From an uncultured Acidimicrobiales bacterium (GTDB lineage Bacteria > Actinomycetota > Acidimicrobiia > Acidimicrobiales > SZUA-35): DNA of 5,517 nt. The stretch is from positions 1 through 5,517 of the forward strand of contig CALLIQ010000436.1 of NCBI GenBank assembly GCA_938008925.1, in the 5' to 3' direction. How positions within the stretch are numbered: the first letter of the stretch is position 1; every line of letters starts with the position of its first letter. The notes beneath the pieces were generated by a model. It was given only the letters and a program-made list of their open reading frames with translations, was not told the origin of the DNA and did no database searches. Position numbers and translations under genes: made by a program. Positions 1-5,479 of the stretch are shown here, one piece after another.

Positions 1-642
1 GACTCGCACGACCCCTGGGGGCAGTGCACGACCGACGCGGACGGCGCGCTCGGTGTCGACCTCGAAGGTCACGAGATCTCGTTGGTTGATCCCGATCATC
101 GTCGCGCCAACGGCCATCGCCCGCTCGACTTCGGCCTCGTCATGCGCTTCGACGAGCACGTCGAGACCGATCTCGACGGCCAGATCGTGGAAGTCGGCCA
201 ACTCGACATCGTCGAGGGCCGCCACGATCAACAGAAGACAGTCAGCACCCATGAGACGGGCATCGACGACGTCGAGTGCCGACACCGTGAAGTCCTTTCG
301 AAGGACCGGCAGCGTCACCGCCGACCGCGCCGCAGCGAGGTCTTCTGGCGAACCGCCGAACGCGTCGGCGTCGGTCAGCACCGACAAACAAGTGGCGTCG
401 CCAGCCGCGTACATCGTGGCCAACGCAGCCGGATCGAGCCCCGCGGCGAGGTCACCCTTCGACGGCGAGCGGCGCTTGATCTCGCTGATGACGGCGAGGC
501 CATCGGCGGAAGCGATCGCCGAACGGAACCCACGTGTGGGTTCGAGATCGGCGATCTGCTCGCGCAGTGCGTCGATCGACCGCTGATCGTGACTCGCCGC
601 GTCTCGATGAGCGGCGAGAATCGAATCGAGATAGGTGCTCAG
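1..642 (-). CDS. trpC: Indole-3-glycerol phosphate synthase (partial, C-terminus beyond left edge)
   Basis: TrpC closes the indole ring of tryptophan: it decarboxylates and cyclises CdRP to indole-3-glycerol phosphate in the cytoplasm. The 214 visible residues form most of a (beta/alpha)8 barrel. Family landmarks are clear: EIKRRSPSKG (residues 54-63, with Glu54 and catalytic Lys56), SVLTDADAFGGS (87-98), LRKDF (114-118, Lys116), LLIVAALDD (137-145), VLVEAHDE (162-169, Glu165) and GINQRDL (184-190, Asn186). The last is often INNRDL, but the second position varies. About 45-55 C-terminal residues, including the ESG phosphate-binding loop, lie beyond the window. The reading frame is open from a stop at 741-739, with no ATG, GTG or TTG before Leu74, which is past the catalytic lysine. 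The start is therefore placed at CTG 642-640, which overlaps the TGA of the upstream ABM gene (639-641); AAAGGG lies 9 nt upstream. An ATT at codon 8 is the alternative. The product is very sure, the start moderately so. Confidence 0.95.
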   Translation of the reverse strand, partial: MSTYLDSILAAHRDAASHDQRSIDALREQIADLEPTRGFRSAIASADGLAVISEIKRRSPSKGDLAAGLDPAALATMYAAGDATCLSVLTDADAFGGSPEDLAAARSAVTLPVLRKDFTVSALDVVDARLMGADCLLLIVAALDDVELADFHDLAVEIGLDVLVEAHDEAEVERAMAVGATMIGINQRDLVTFEVDTERAVRVGRALPPGVVRV

Positions 643-950
643 AACTCCAGGCCCTTTGCGGCCACCGGATCCATCAGCTTGACGTCCGGACGACCGGCCA
701 GCAGCCCGCCCATGGCGCCCATGGCCGCCTTCATGCCATCACCCTTGCCGTGCACCTCGAGCGCCTCGGCATCGCGGTAGACCTCGAAGAACACGAACAC
801 GTTCGGATCGTCCTTGCTCTTGCTGGCGGAGTACACCTCGAGACCGGGTTCCTCGTCGGCGGCGGCGATCAGGGCGACCAGTGCCGCCTCCAGCTCGTCG
901 GCCTTGCCTTCGGCGGCGGTGAGCGTTGCGGTCAGTGTGATCTTCGACAT
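639..950 (-). CDS. ABM-domain protein, YgiN-like putative quinol monooxygenase
   Basis: A 103-residue protein made of one antibiotic-biosynthesis-monooxygenase (ABM, dimeric ferredoxin-like alpha+beta) domain. Visible hallmarks are the N-terminal strand ITLTATLTA (4-12), a helix rich in Glu and Ala (14-32), EEPGLEVY (33-40), the strand VFVFFEVYRD (51-60) and the conserved His67 that follows. The family includes YgiN-type quinol monooxygenases, LsrG-like isomerases and anthrone oxygenases. Such short ABM proteins act without metal or flavin, but the substrate cannot be read from the sequence. ATG 950-948 is the only possible start, because an in-frame stop lies about 10 codons upstream. No Shine-Dalgarno sequence sits at normal distance (an AAGGG is 15 nt away), so the message may be leaderless or weakly initiated. 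It is the first gene of a unit with trpC, overlapping it by 2 nt, and is divergent from the response regulator gene with 58 bp between them. Confidence 0.88.
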   Translation of the reverse strand: MSKITLTATLTAAEGKADELEAALVALIAAADEEPGLEVYSASKSKDDPNVFVFFEVYRDAEALEVHGKGDGMKAAMGAMGGLLAGRPDVKLMDPVAAKGLEF

Positions 951-1008
951 GGGTGGGACGGTAGACCCTTCACGATCTCCTCACAATCGAGCTCTACTGT
1001 GATCGGCA
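951..1008. promoter_or_regulatory. Divergent intergenic control region between ABM and response regulator
   Basis: All control signals for two divergent units must fit in these 58 bp or in the adjoining coding sequence. The region holds TCACGATC (970-977) and TCACAATC (981-988), an imperfect direct repeat with an 11-nt period, the usual layout of OmpR/PhoB-family operators. TCACA (981-985) and TGTGA (998-1002) also form an inverted pair with a 12-nt spacer. Autoregulation by the adjacent regulator is inference. Confidence 0.45.
969..998 (+). promoter_or_regulatory. Candidate promoter of the response regulator gene
   Basis: TTCACG (969-974) and TCTACT (993-998) each match the sigma70-type -35 and -10 consensus at 4 of 6 positions, with an 18-nt spacer. 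Transcription would begin around 1005-1009, at or just before the ATG at 1009, giving a leaderless or nearly leaderless mRNA. This agrees with the absence of a Shine-Dalgarno sequence. The direct repeat at 970-988 would overlap the -35 element and spacer. The match is weak and made by eye. Confidence 0.3.
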
Positions 1009-1686
1009 ATGGCCACCACCCCCGCGTCGATCGTGATCGTCGAAGACGAGCCCGACATCGCTGATCTCCTCGCCCTCTACTTCCGTCGCGAGTCGTGGGA
1101 CGTCACGTTGTGCGACAACGCCGACCGCGCCCTGGACGTCATCCGGTCGCGACAACCCGACTTCGTCATCCTCGACATCGGACTCCCCGGCGAGCGCGAC
1201 GGTCTCGATGTGTGCCGCGAACTCCGCATGACGAGCAACGTCCCCGTGCTGTTCCTGACGGCACGCGACGACGAGATCGACCGAATCCTCGGGCTCGAAC
1301 TCGGCGCCGATGACTACGTGACGAAACCCTTCTCGCCCCGCGAGGTCGTCGTGCGGGCGAAAGCCATCCTTCGTCGTGGCGCCTCGACCCAGGAGACCAT
1401 CAAGCGGGTGGACTTCGGGTCGATCTCGGTCGATCTCGAACGCCACGAGGTCACGGTCGATGGCGAACCCATCACGCTGGCGGCACAGGAGTTCGCGCTC
1501 CTCGAGCACCTGGTCTCGAACGTCGGCATCGTGCTGAGCCGAGAACAGATCCTCGCCGGCGCGTGGGGTCCAGACTGGATCGGCGACATCCGCACCGTCG
1601 ACGTTCACGTTCGCCAGCTTCGGCGCAAGCTCGGGGACGACCTGCCCGTCGCCACCGTCCGCGGCACCGGCTACCGGCTCGGTTGA
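1009..1686 (+). CDS. OmpR/PhoB-family DNA-binding response regulator
   Basis: A 225-residue cytoplasmic transcription regulator, the usual length for its family. The receiver domain (about 7-122) has the acidic pair Glu12-Asp13, phospho-acceptor Asp56 in ILDIGLPGERDG (54-65), Thr84 in LFLTA, Tyr103 and Lys106 in DDYVTKPF. The loop after Asp56 (LPGERDG) is one residue longer than the common LPGMDG form. A winged-helix effector domain (about 134-225) contains LTLAAQEFALLEHL-type helices (from about 155), LSREQIL (176-182), the recognition-helix segment RTVDVHVRQLRRKLG (195-209) and the C-terminal wing hairpin VRGTGYRLG (217-225). Phosphorylation by the kinase encoded just downstream should control DNA binding. 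The ATG at 1009 has no Shine-Dalgarno sequence and may be leaderless. The stop TGA (1684-1686) overlaps an ATG that begins a chain of mini-ORFs leading to the kinase. The targets are unknown. Confidence 0.96.
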   Translation: MATTPASIVIVEDEPDIADLLALYFRRESWDVTLCDNADRALDVIRSRQPDFVILDIGLPGERDGLDVCRELRMTSNVPVLFLTARDDEIDRILGLELGADDYVTKPFSPREVVVRAKAILRRGASTQETIKRVDFGSISVDLERHEVTVDGEPITLAAQEFALLEHLVSNVGIVLSREQILAGAWGPDWIGDIRTVDVHVRQLRRKLGDDLPVATVRGTGYRLG

Positions 1687-1740
1687 TGCTCCCTCAATGA
1701 CGATGCTCCCTCAATGACGATGCCCCTCCAATGACGATGC
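1685..1740 (+). repeat. Three 17-bp tandem repeats at the regulator-kinase junction
   Basis: The unit GATGCTCCCTCAATGAC occurs perfectly at 1685-1701 and 1702-1718, then as GATGCCCCTCCAATGAC at 1719-1735 (three substitutions), followed by the partial unit GATGC at 1736-1740. Three units make 51 nt, a multiple of 3. Removing all of them would leave GGTTGATGCAACGC, in which the regulator stop directly overlaps the kinase codon ATG 1737. That was plausibly the ancestral junction. The repeat carries no Shine-Dalgarno-like purine tract. Confidence 0.93.
1686..1734 (+). promoter_or_regulatory. Chain of overlapping mini-ORFs, probable translational coupling element
   Basis: Each repeat supplies a start and a stop, and because 17 is not a multiple of 3 the successive starts fall in three different frames. 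ATG 1686 overlaps the regulator TGA and encodes MLPQ-stop (1686-1700). ATG 1697 overlaps that stop and encodes MTMLPQ-stop (1697-1717). ATG 1714 overlaps that stop and encodes MTMPLQ-stop (1714-1734). ATG 1731 overlaps the last stop and begins the kinase. The three substitutions in copy 3 leave every start and stop intact. The structure is read directly from the sequence; its role in termination-reinitiation is inferred. Confidence 0.6.
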
Positions 1741-3116
1741 AACGCCGACTCACCCTCGCCTTCGTCGGCCTGGCCATGGCCGCCATCGTGCTGGTCGGCA
1801 TCGGCGTGTTGCTGATGACCCAGGTCGGCGCCCGGTCCGACGCCCGAGGCCGAATCGCCAACCAGCTCGACACCATCGTCGAATTGGCGAACCAGAACAC
1901 CGACGGCAACGACGTGCCCCGATCGCTCGGGCGGATCGGCGCCGCGTTCGAGGTCGACGAGCTGCAAGTGGTGCTCGTCTTCGCTGACGGGCGGGTCACC
2001 TCGATCCCCGACCGGGGTGAGCAATCCGATCGAGCGCTGTTCTCTCTCGACTCCGAACAGCAGGAGACTTTCGCAAGCGGCGATCCCGTCGAGCTGGCAC
2101 GCGGCCGCGAGGTCGCCGGGCTCCAACGGGTCGACGTCGAGATCGGCAATCGACCCCGGGGTGGCAACACCTCGATCGGCATCTTGATCGGCGAGAACGT
2201 GTCTCGGATTCCCCGAGAAGCCACCGCCTTCTTCGCTGCATCGGGCGCTGCGGTCTTGCTCCTGGCTCTCGGCGCTGGGTGGTTCCTGGCCCGCCGGATG
2301 AGCGAGCCAATCCGATCGATCGAAGAGGCGACGACCGCCATCGCCGCCGGCGATCTCTCAACCAGGGTTCATGTGAGCGGACGCGACGAGATCGCTCAGC
2401 TCGCCGACTCCGTGAATGCAATGGCCGCCGACCTCGACCGATCACGTGCGCTCGAACAACAGTTTCTGCTCTCGGTCTCACACGACCTGCGAACGCCGCT
2501 GACCGCCATCGGCGGCTACGCCGAAGCCCTCATCGACGGAGCGGTCACCGACGCCCCGGCGACGGGTTCGATCATCGCCAGCCATGCCGACCGCCTCAAC
2601 CGCCTCGTCACCGACCTACTCCAGCTGGCCAGGCTCGACGCCAACTCGTTCTCGATCGACACATCGACGTTCGACATCGTCCGGGCCGCCGAGGAGACCG
2701 TCGACGGCCTCGCCCCGAGCGCCGAACGTGCCGGGGTCTCGCTGGAGGTCCAGTCCCCACCTGGCAGCATCGAGGTCATCGCCGACCGCCAGCGGACGGC
2801 ACAGATCATGGCCAACCTGATCGAGAACGCACTGAAGTTCGCCGAGTCAGCGATCGTGGTCACCGTCGGGCGATCCGGCGAGCGGGTGACGATCGCCGTC
2901 ATCGACGACGGACCCGGAATCGACGACGCCGACCTTCCTCACGTGTTCGAACGGCTCTATGTGGCGAAGCTCCAACCCAAGCGAGCCGAGACGTCGAGCG
3001 GACTCGGACTCGCCATCGTTCGAGAGCTCGCTCGAGCGATGAACGGCAGCGTGACGGCCGGGCACAATCCAAGCGGCGGGGCGATCATGACCGTCGAGCT
3101 GCCTGCTGTCGGCTGA
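1731..3116 (+). CDS. Membrane sensor histidine kinase (HAMP, HisKA, HATPase)
   Basis: A 461-residue inner-membrane kinase, the expected partner of the upstream regulator. Order: membrane segment 1 (about 8-29); an extracytoplasmic sensor region (about 31-164) that I do not recognise; membrane segment 2 (about 166-187); HAMP linker (about 187-240) with SEPIRSIEEAT and GDLSTRV; and the dimerisation/phosphoacceptor helix FLLSVSHDLRTPLTAI (245-260) with His251. The ATP-binding domain follows, with the N box NLIENALKF (362-370), G1 box DDGPGI (392-397), F box FERLY (406-410) and G2 box SGLGLAIV (423-430). All catalytic boxes are intact, so it should be active. The start is ATG 1731, overlapping the final mini-ORF stop as ATGA; ATG 1737 (codon 3) is an equally good alternative and may be the original start. 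Neither has a Shine-Dalgarno sequence, so translation probably depends on reinitiation. The ligand is unknown. The gene is convergent with ygfZ. Confidence 0.96.
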   Translation: MTMQRRLTLAFVGLAMAAIVLVGIGVLLMTQVGARSDARGRIANQLDTIVELANQNTDGNDVPRSLGRIGAAFEVDELQVVLVFADGRVTSIPDRGEQSDRALFSLDSEQQETFASGDPVELARGREVAGLQRVDVEIGNRPRGGNTSIGILIGENVSRIPREATAFFAASGAAVLLLALGAGWFLARRMSEPIRSIEEATTAIAAGDLSTRVHVSGRDEIAQLADSVNAMAADLDRSRALEQQFLLSVSHDLRTPLTAIGGYAEALIDGAVTDAPATGSIIASHADRLNRLVTDLLQLARLDANSFSIDTSTFDIVRAAEETVDGLAPSAERAGVSLEVQSPPGSIEVIADRQRTAQIMANLIENALKFAESAIVVTVGRSGERVTIAVIDDGPGIDDADLPHVFERLYVAKLQPKRAETSSGLGLAIVRELARAMNGSVTAGHNPSGGAIMTVELPAVG

Positions 3117-3124
3117 TCGACGAA

Positions 3125-3138
3125 CCAGCCGGTGCTGG
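3125..3138. terminator. Small hairpin between convergent genes, possible terminator
   Basis: CCAGC (3125-3129) and GCTGG (3134-3138) pair perfectly around a CGGT loop in the 34-bp gap between the convergent kinase and ygfZ stops. The stem is only 5 bp and no T-run follows on either strand, so this is a weak candidate for a bidirectional terminator. Confidence 0.25.
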
Positions 3139-3150
3139 CGGGTGTGACCG

Positions 3151-4035
3151 TCAGTTCAAGAGTTCGGCGGCCCGGTCGCCTTCCGCTCCGGCAATCGCGA
3201 ACGTGCCGTCGAGATCGGCGGCTCGCTTGACCGAGACCAGAGCGACCGTGTCGGAGCCAACCGGCGCAGCGCTGGTCACGACCCCGACCGCCTCGCCGTT
3301 CTGGGTGAGGTCGAGGCCAGCGGCTTCGGCGTCGCCAGCGATTCGCATCCGCCGCATGGTGCGCGGCGTGTTGTTGCCTCGGGAGTCGACGCGAGCCACG
3401 AGTTCCTGGCCGACGTAGCAACCTTTGGTGAAGTCGGCGGAGGCGTCGACGATGCCAACTTCGGCAGGAATCGTGTTCTCGACGATCTCGGCGCCGAGCT
3501 TGGGAACACCGGCCTGAATCCGTGTCGCTTCGAAGGCGAGATCGTCGCCGACCTCGAGGCCATCGGGCACCACCGCACCCTCGCCGAGCAGATCGAAGCC
3601 GTCGACGTCGCCCCACAGCAGGTCGATCGTGGCGACACCGTCGGATGCGTCGGATGCGTCGGGACGATGATCGGCCGCCAGCGGACCCCGTACGGCGATC
3701 AACGAGACGGTCTGGAGGCTGAGTTCAGCATCGACCCGGAGTTTGAAGCGGTTCAGTCGAGCCAGAGCGGCCTCGCCGAATCCTTCGTCGAGGTCGAGCC
3801 AGAAGGTCTGGTCGGCCACCCTCGTCATTCGCATCCAGGCATCGACCTTGCCCTGCGGCGACAGCAGGAGCGACCACGCGGAGGCTCCGACAGCCAGGCC
3901 GGTCACGGTCTGGGAGACCTGGCCGTGCAGATACTCCGCCGCGTCGTTTCCTTCAGCAATCAGCAGGTCCCGCCGACGACGAAAGGCAACGGCAGTTTCA
4001 GCGAGCAGTGTCTCGGTGGAGGTGCGATCGATCAT
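3151..4035 (-). CDS. ygfZ: YgfZ/GcvT-type folate-binding protein
   Basis: A 294-residue cytoplasmic protein of the GcvT-like, tetrahydrofolate-binding YgfZ family. E. coli YgfZ supports assembly or repair of some Fe-S enzymes, including the tRNA-modifying enzyme MiaB. The diagnostic YgfZ signature is present as TKGCYVGQE (203-211), with the conserved Cys206. Other family-like segments are YLHGQVSQ (35-42), LLSPQGKVDA (57-66), ARLNRFKLR (92-100), RIQAGVPKLG (172-181) and ENTIPAE (186-192). Length is close to the usual 300 or so residues. Start: ATG 4035-4033 (MIDRTSTET) was chosen because family homology begins soon after. An in-frame ATG at 4095 would add 20 poorly conserved residues and run across the start of the divergent MBOAT gene. 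A -10-like CATACT (minus strand, 4048-4043) would place transcription near 4036, suggesting a leaderless message. The DASDASDG stretch (126-133) is a variable loop. Confidence 0.92.
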   Translation of the reverse strand: MIDRTSTETLLAETAVAFRRRRDLLIAEGNDAAEYLHGQVSQTVTGLAVGASAWSLLLSPQGKVDAWMRMTRVADQTFWLDLDEGFGEAALARLNRFKLRVDAELSLQTVSLIAVRGPLAADHRPDASDASDGVATIDLLWGDVDGFDLLGEGAVVPDGLEVGDDLAFEATRIQAGVPKLGAEIVENTIPAEVGIVDASADFTKGCYVGQELVARVDSRGNNTPRTMRRMRIAGDAEAAGLDLTQNGEAVGVVTSAAPVGSDTVALVSVKRAADLDGTFAIAGAEGDRAAELLN

Positions 4036-4045
4036 CGACCGCAGT
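4036..4045. promoter_or_regulatory. 10-bp divergent gap between ygfZ and MBOAT starts
   Basis: Only 10 bp separate the two proposed ATGs, so the promoters must lie inside each other's coding sequence or be shared. On the minus strand CATACT (4048-4043) is a possible -10 for ygfZ and covers the MBOAT ATG; no good -35 is visible. I find no convincing promoter for the MBOAT gene. Using GTG 4067 as its start would widen the gap to 31 bp. Confidence 0.35.
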
Positions 4046-5479
4046 ATGCCAACATGCGCCCCGCCCGTGCTTTTCCCGACGTTCACCTTCGCCATTTTCT
4101 TCTTCGTGGTCTACGCCGGCCACGTTCTTCTTCGCGCCAATCCAGAGGCATGGAAGATCGGCATGGTCATCGCGTCGTTCGTCTTCTACGGATGGTGGGA
4201 CTGGCGATTCTGTGCACTGATCGCCGCGTCAATCGTCGGGAACGCGGCGGCGGCCAACCTCGTGCGCCGCGCCAAAACGGGCCGATCGCTTGTCGTCGGT
4301 GCCGCCGTCGCCGTGAACCTCGCCGTGCTCGCCATTTTCAAGTACTACGGGTTCTTCGTCGAGTCGCTGAACGGCCTCCTGCCCGACCGCGACCTCCCAC
4401 TCATCGAGATACTGCTTCCGGTCGGGATCTCGTTCTTCACCTTCCAGGCCCTCAGCTACGTGATCGACGTGCATCGGGGCGACGTCGAGCCGGCCCCGAT
4501 CACCGACGTCGCCGTCTACCTGTCGTTCTTCCCTCAACTCGTCGCCGGCCCGATCGTTCGAGCGTCGGAGTTTCTCCCTCAGCTCCGCCAGCCGCTCTCC
4601 GACCGCGTGCCGGCCGGCGAAGCCGTGTGGCTCATCGGTCGCGGCCTCTTCAAGAAGGTCGTCGTCGCCACCTATCTGGCCGAGTCGGTGGTCGATCCCG
4701 TGTTCGACTCACCCGACGCTGCGTCGTCCGGCGAGTCGATCCTGGCGATGTACGCCTACGCCATCCAGATCTATGCCGACTTCTCTGGCTACACCGACAT
4801 CGCCATCGGCGTTGCGCTGCTGTTGGGTTTCCGATTCCCCCAGAACTTCGACAATCCGTATCGATCGTTCTCCATCCAGGACTTCTGGCGGCGCTGGCAC
4901 ATGACGCTGTCGCGCTGGCTGCGCGACTACCTCTACATCCCGCTCGGGGGCAATCGCGGTTCCTCGTTCGCCACGTACCGGAACCTGTTCCTCACGATGC
5001 TGCTCGGCGGCCTGTGGCACGGGGCATCGTGGACCTTCGTGGCGTGGGGCGCCATTCACGGACTCGCGCTCGCCGTCGAGCGCCTCTGGCGAGACCTCCG
5101 TGGCCGTTCACGCCCTACGAGGCTCACGACGGCGCTCACCCCCGTTCGATGGTTCGCCACGTTCCACGTCGTCTGTGTGGCGTGGATCCTCTTCCGGGCC
5201 GAGAGCTTCGAGCTCGCCTGGTCACTGATGGGGCGCCTCGTCGCTGGCGACTGGAACACGGGCCGCACGCCCCTCGTCGACAATGCCGTCCTCCCGATGC
5301 TCGTGATCTTCGGGGCCCTTCTCGTCCAGTTCCGTCCCGATGACCTCGCCGACCGCACCCGAGCGCTCGTGAACCGAGTCGCCCCGAGCATCCAGGGTGT
5401 CGCATTCGGCGCCTGGGTCTCGCTCGTGGCCGCCCTCGGTCCCGAGGGCGTCGCTCCGTTCATCTACTTCCAGTTCTGA
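4046..5479 (+). CDS. MBOAT-family membrane O-acyltransferase (AlgI/DltB type)
   Basis: A 477-residue polytopic membrane protein with about ten hydrophobic segments. MBOAT proteins of the AlgI/DltB branch move an acyl group, usually acetyl, across the membrane for O-acylation of exported polymers such as alginate, other exopolysaccharides, peptidoglycan or teichoic acids. Visible landmarks are VFYGWWDWRF (46-55), LPVGISFFTFQALSYVID (124-141), FFPQLVAGPI (161-170), IYADFSGYTDIAIG (242-255), the segment from FWRRWHMTLSRWLRDYLY (280-297) with His285, IPLGGNR (298-304), GGLWHGASWTF (321-331) with His325, the invariant family histidine, and VAWILFRAESF (378-388). The catalytic core is complete. The start is ATG 4046; GTG 4067, giving MLFPTFTFAIFF, matches the usual family N-terminus and is a strong alternative. 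Neither has a Shine-Dalgarno sequence. The stop overlaps the next ATG as TGATG, pointing to a coupled partner gene. The polymer acylated is unknown. Confidence 0.95.
   Translation: MPTCAPPVLFPTFTFAIFFFVVYAGHVLLRANPEAWKIGMVIASFVFYGWWDWRFCALIAASIVGNAAAANLVRRAKTGRSLVVGAAVAVNLAVLAIFKYYGFFVESLNGLLPDRDLPLIEILLPVGISFFTFQALSYVIDVHRGDVEPAPITDVAVYLSFFPQLVAGPIVRASEFLPQLRQPLSDRVPAGEAVWLIGRGLFKKVVVATYLAESVVDPVFDSPDAASSGESILAMYAYAIQIYADFSGYTDIAIGVALLLGFRFPQNFDNPYRSFSIQDFWRRWHMTLSRWLRDYLYIPLGGNRGSSFATYRNLFLTMLLGGLWHGASWTFVAWGAIHGLALAVERLWRDLRGRSRPTRLTTALTPVRWFATFHVVCVAWILFRAESFELAWSLMGRLVAGDWNTGRTPLVDNAVLPMLVIFGALLVQFRPDDLADRTRALVNRVAPSIQGVAFGAWVSLVAALGPEGVAPFIYFQF

Noticed and set aside
639..660. Programmed frameshift joining ABM to TrpC
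   Set aside because: Reaching the trpC frame needs a -1 shift near GAGTTCTGA, where no slippery heptamer is present. Coupled initiation at CTG is simpler, although not proven.
981..1002. TCACA/TGTGA pair as a CRP-type site
   Set aside because: CRP sites have TGTGA first, then TCACA about 6 nt later. Here the order is reversed with a 12-nt spacer.
53..1064. Several long plus-strand open frames opposite trpC and the ABM gene
   Set aside because: They are Arg/Ser-rich products of GC-rich antisense frames with no family motifs, while the minus strand encodes clear conserved proteins.
2279..3418. 379-codon plus-strand frame over the kinase and ygfZ end
   Set aside because: The composition is dominated by Arg, Asp and Pro, typical of a shifted high-GC frame. 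It crosses two well-supported genes.
3643..3662. Short direct repeat GTCGGATGC twice
   Set aside because: It encodes the Asp-Ala-Ser repetition in a variable loop of YgfZ, and nothing suggests a separate function.
4018..4024. GGAGGTG as a Shine-Dalgarno sequence for the MBOAT gene
   Set aside because: It lies 21 nt before ATG 4046, too far for normal use, and it is part of ygfZ coding sequence on the other strand.
3743..4045. N-terminal extension of the MBOAT frame by about 100 codons
   Set aside because: The extension is antisense to conserved ygfZ coding sequence and shows no membrane segment. Family homology starts at LFPTFTFAIFF, just after ATG 4046.
3667..5343. 558-codon plus-strand frame over ygfZ and the MBOAT gene
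   Set aside because: It is antisense to ygfZ and out of frame with the MBOAT motifs. The Arg-rich sequence marks it as a shadow frame.
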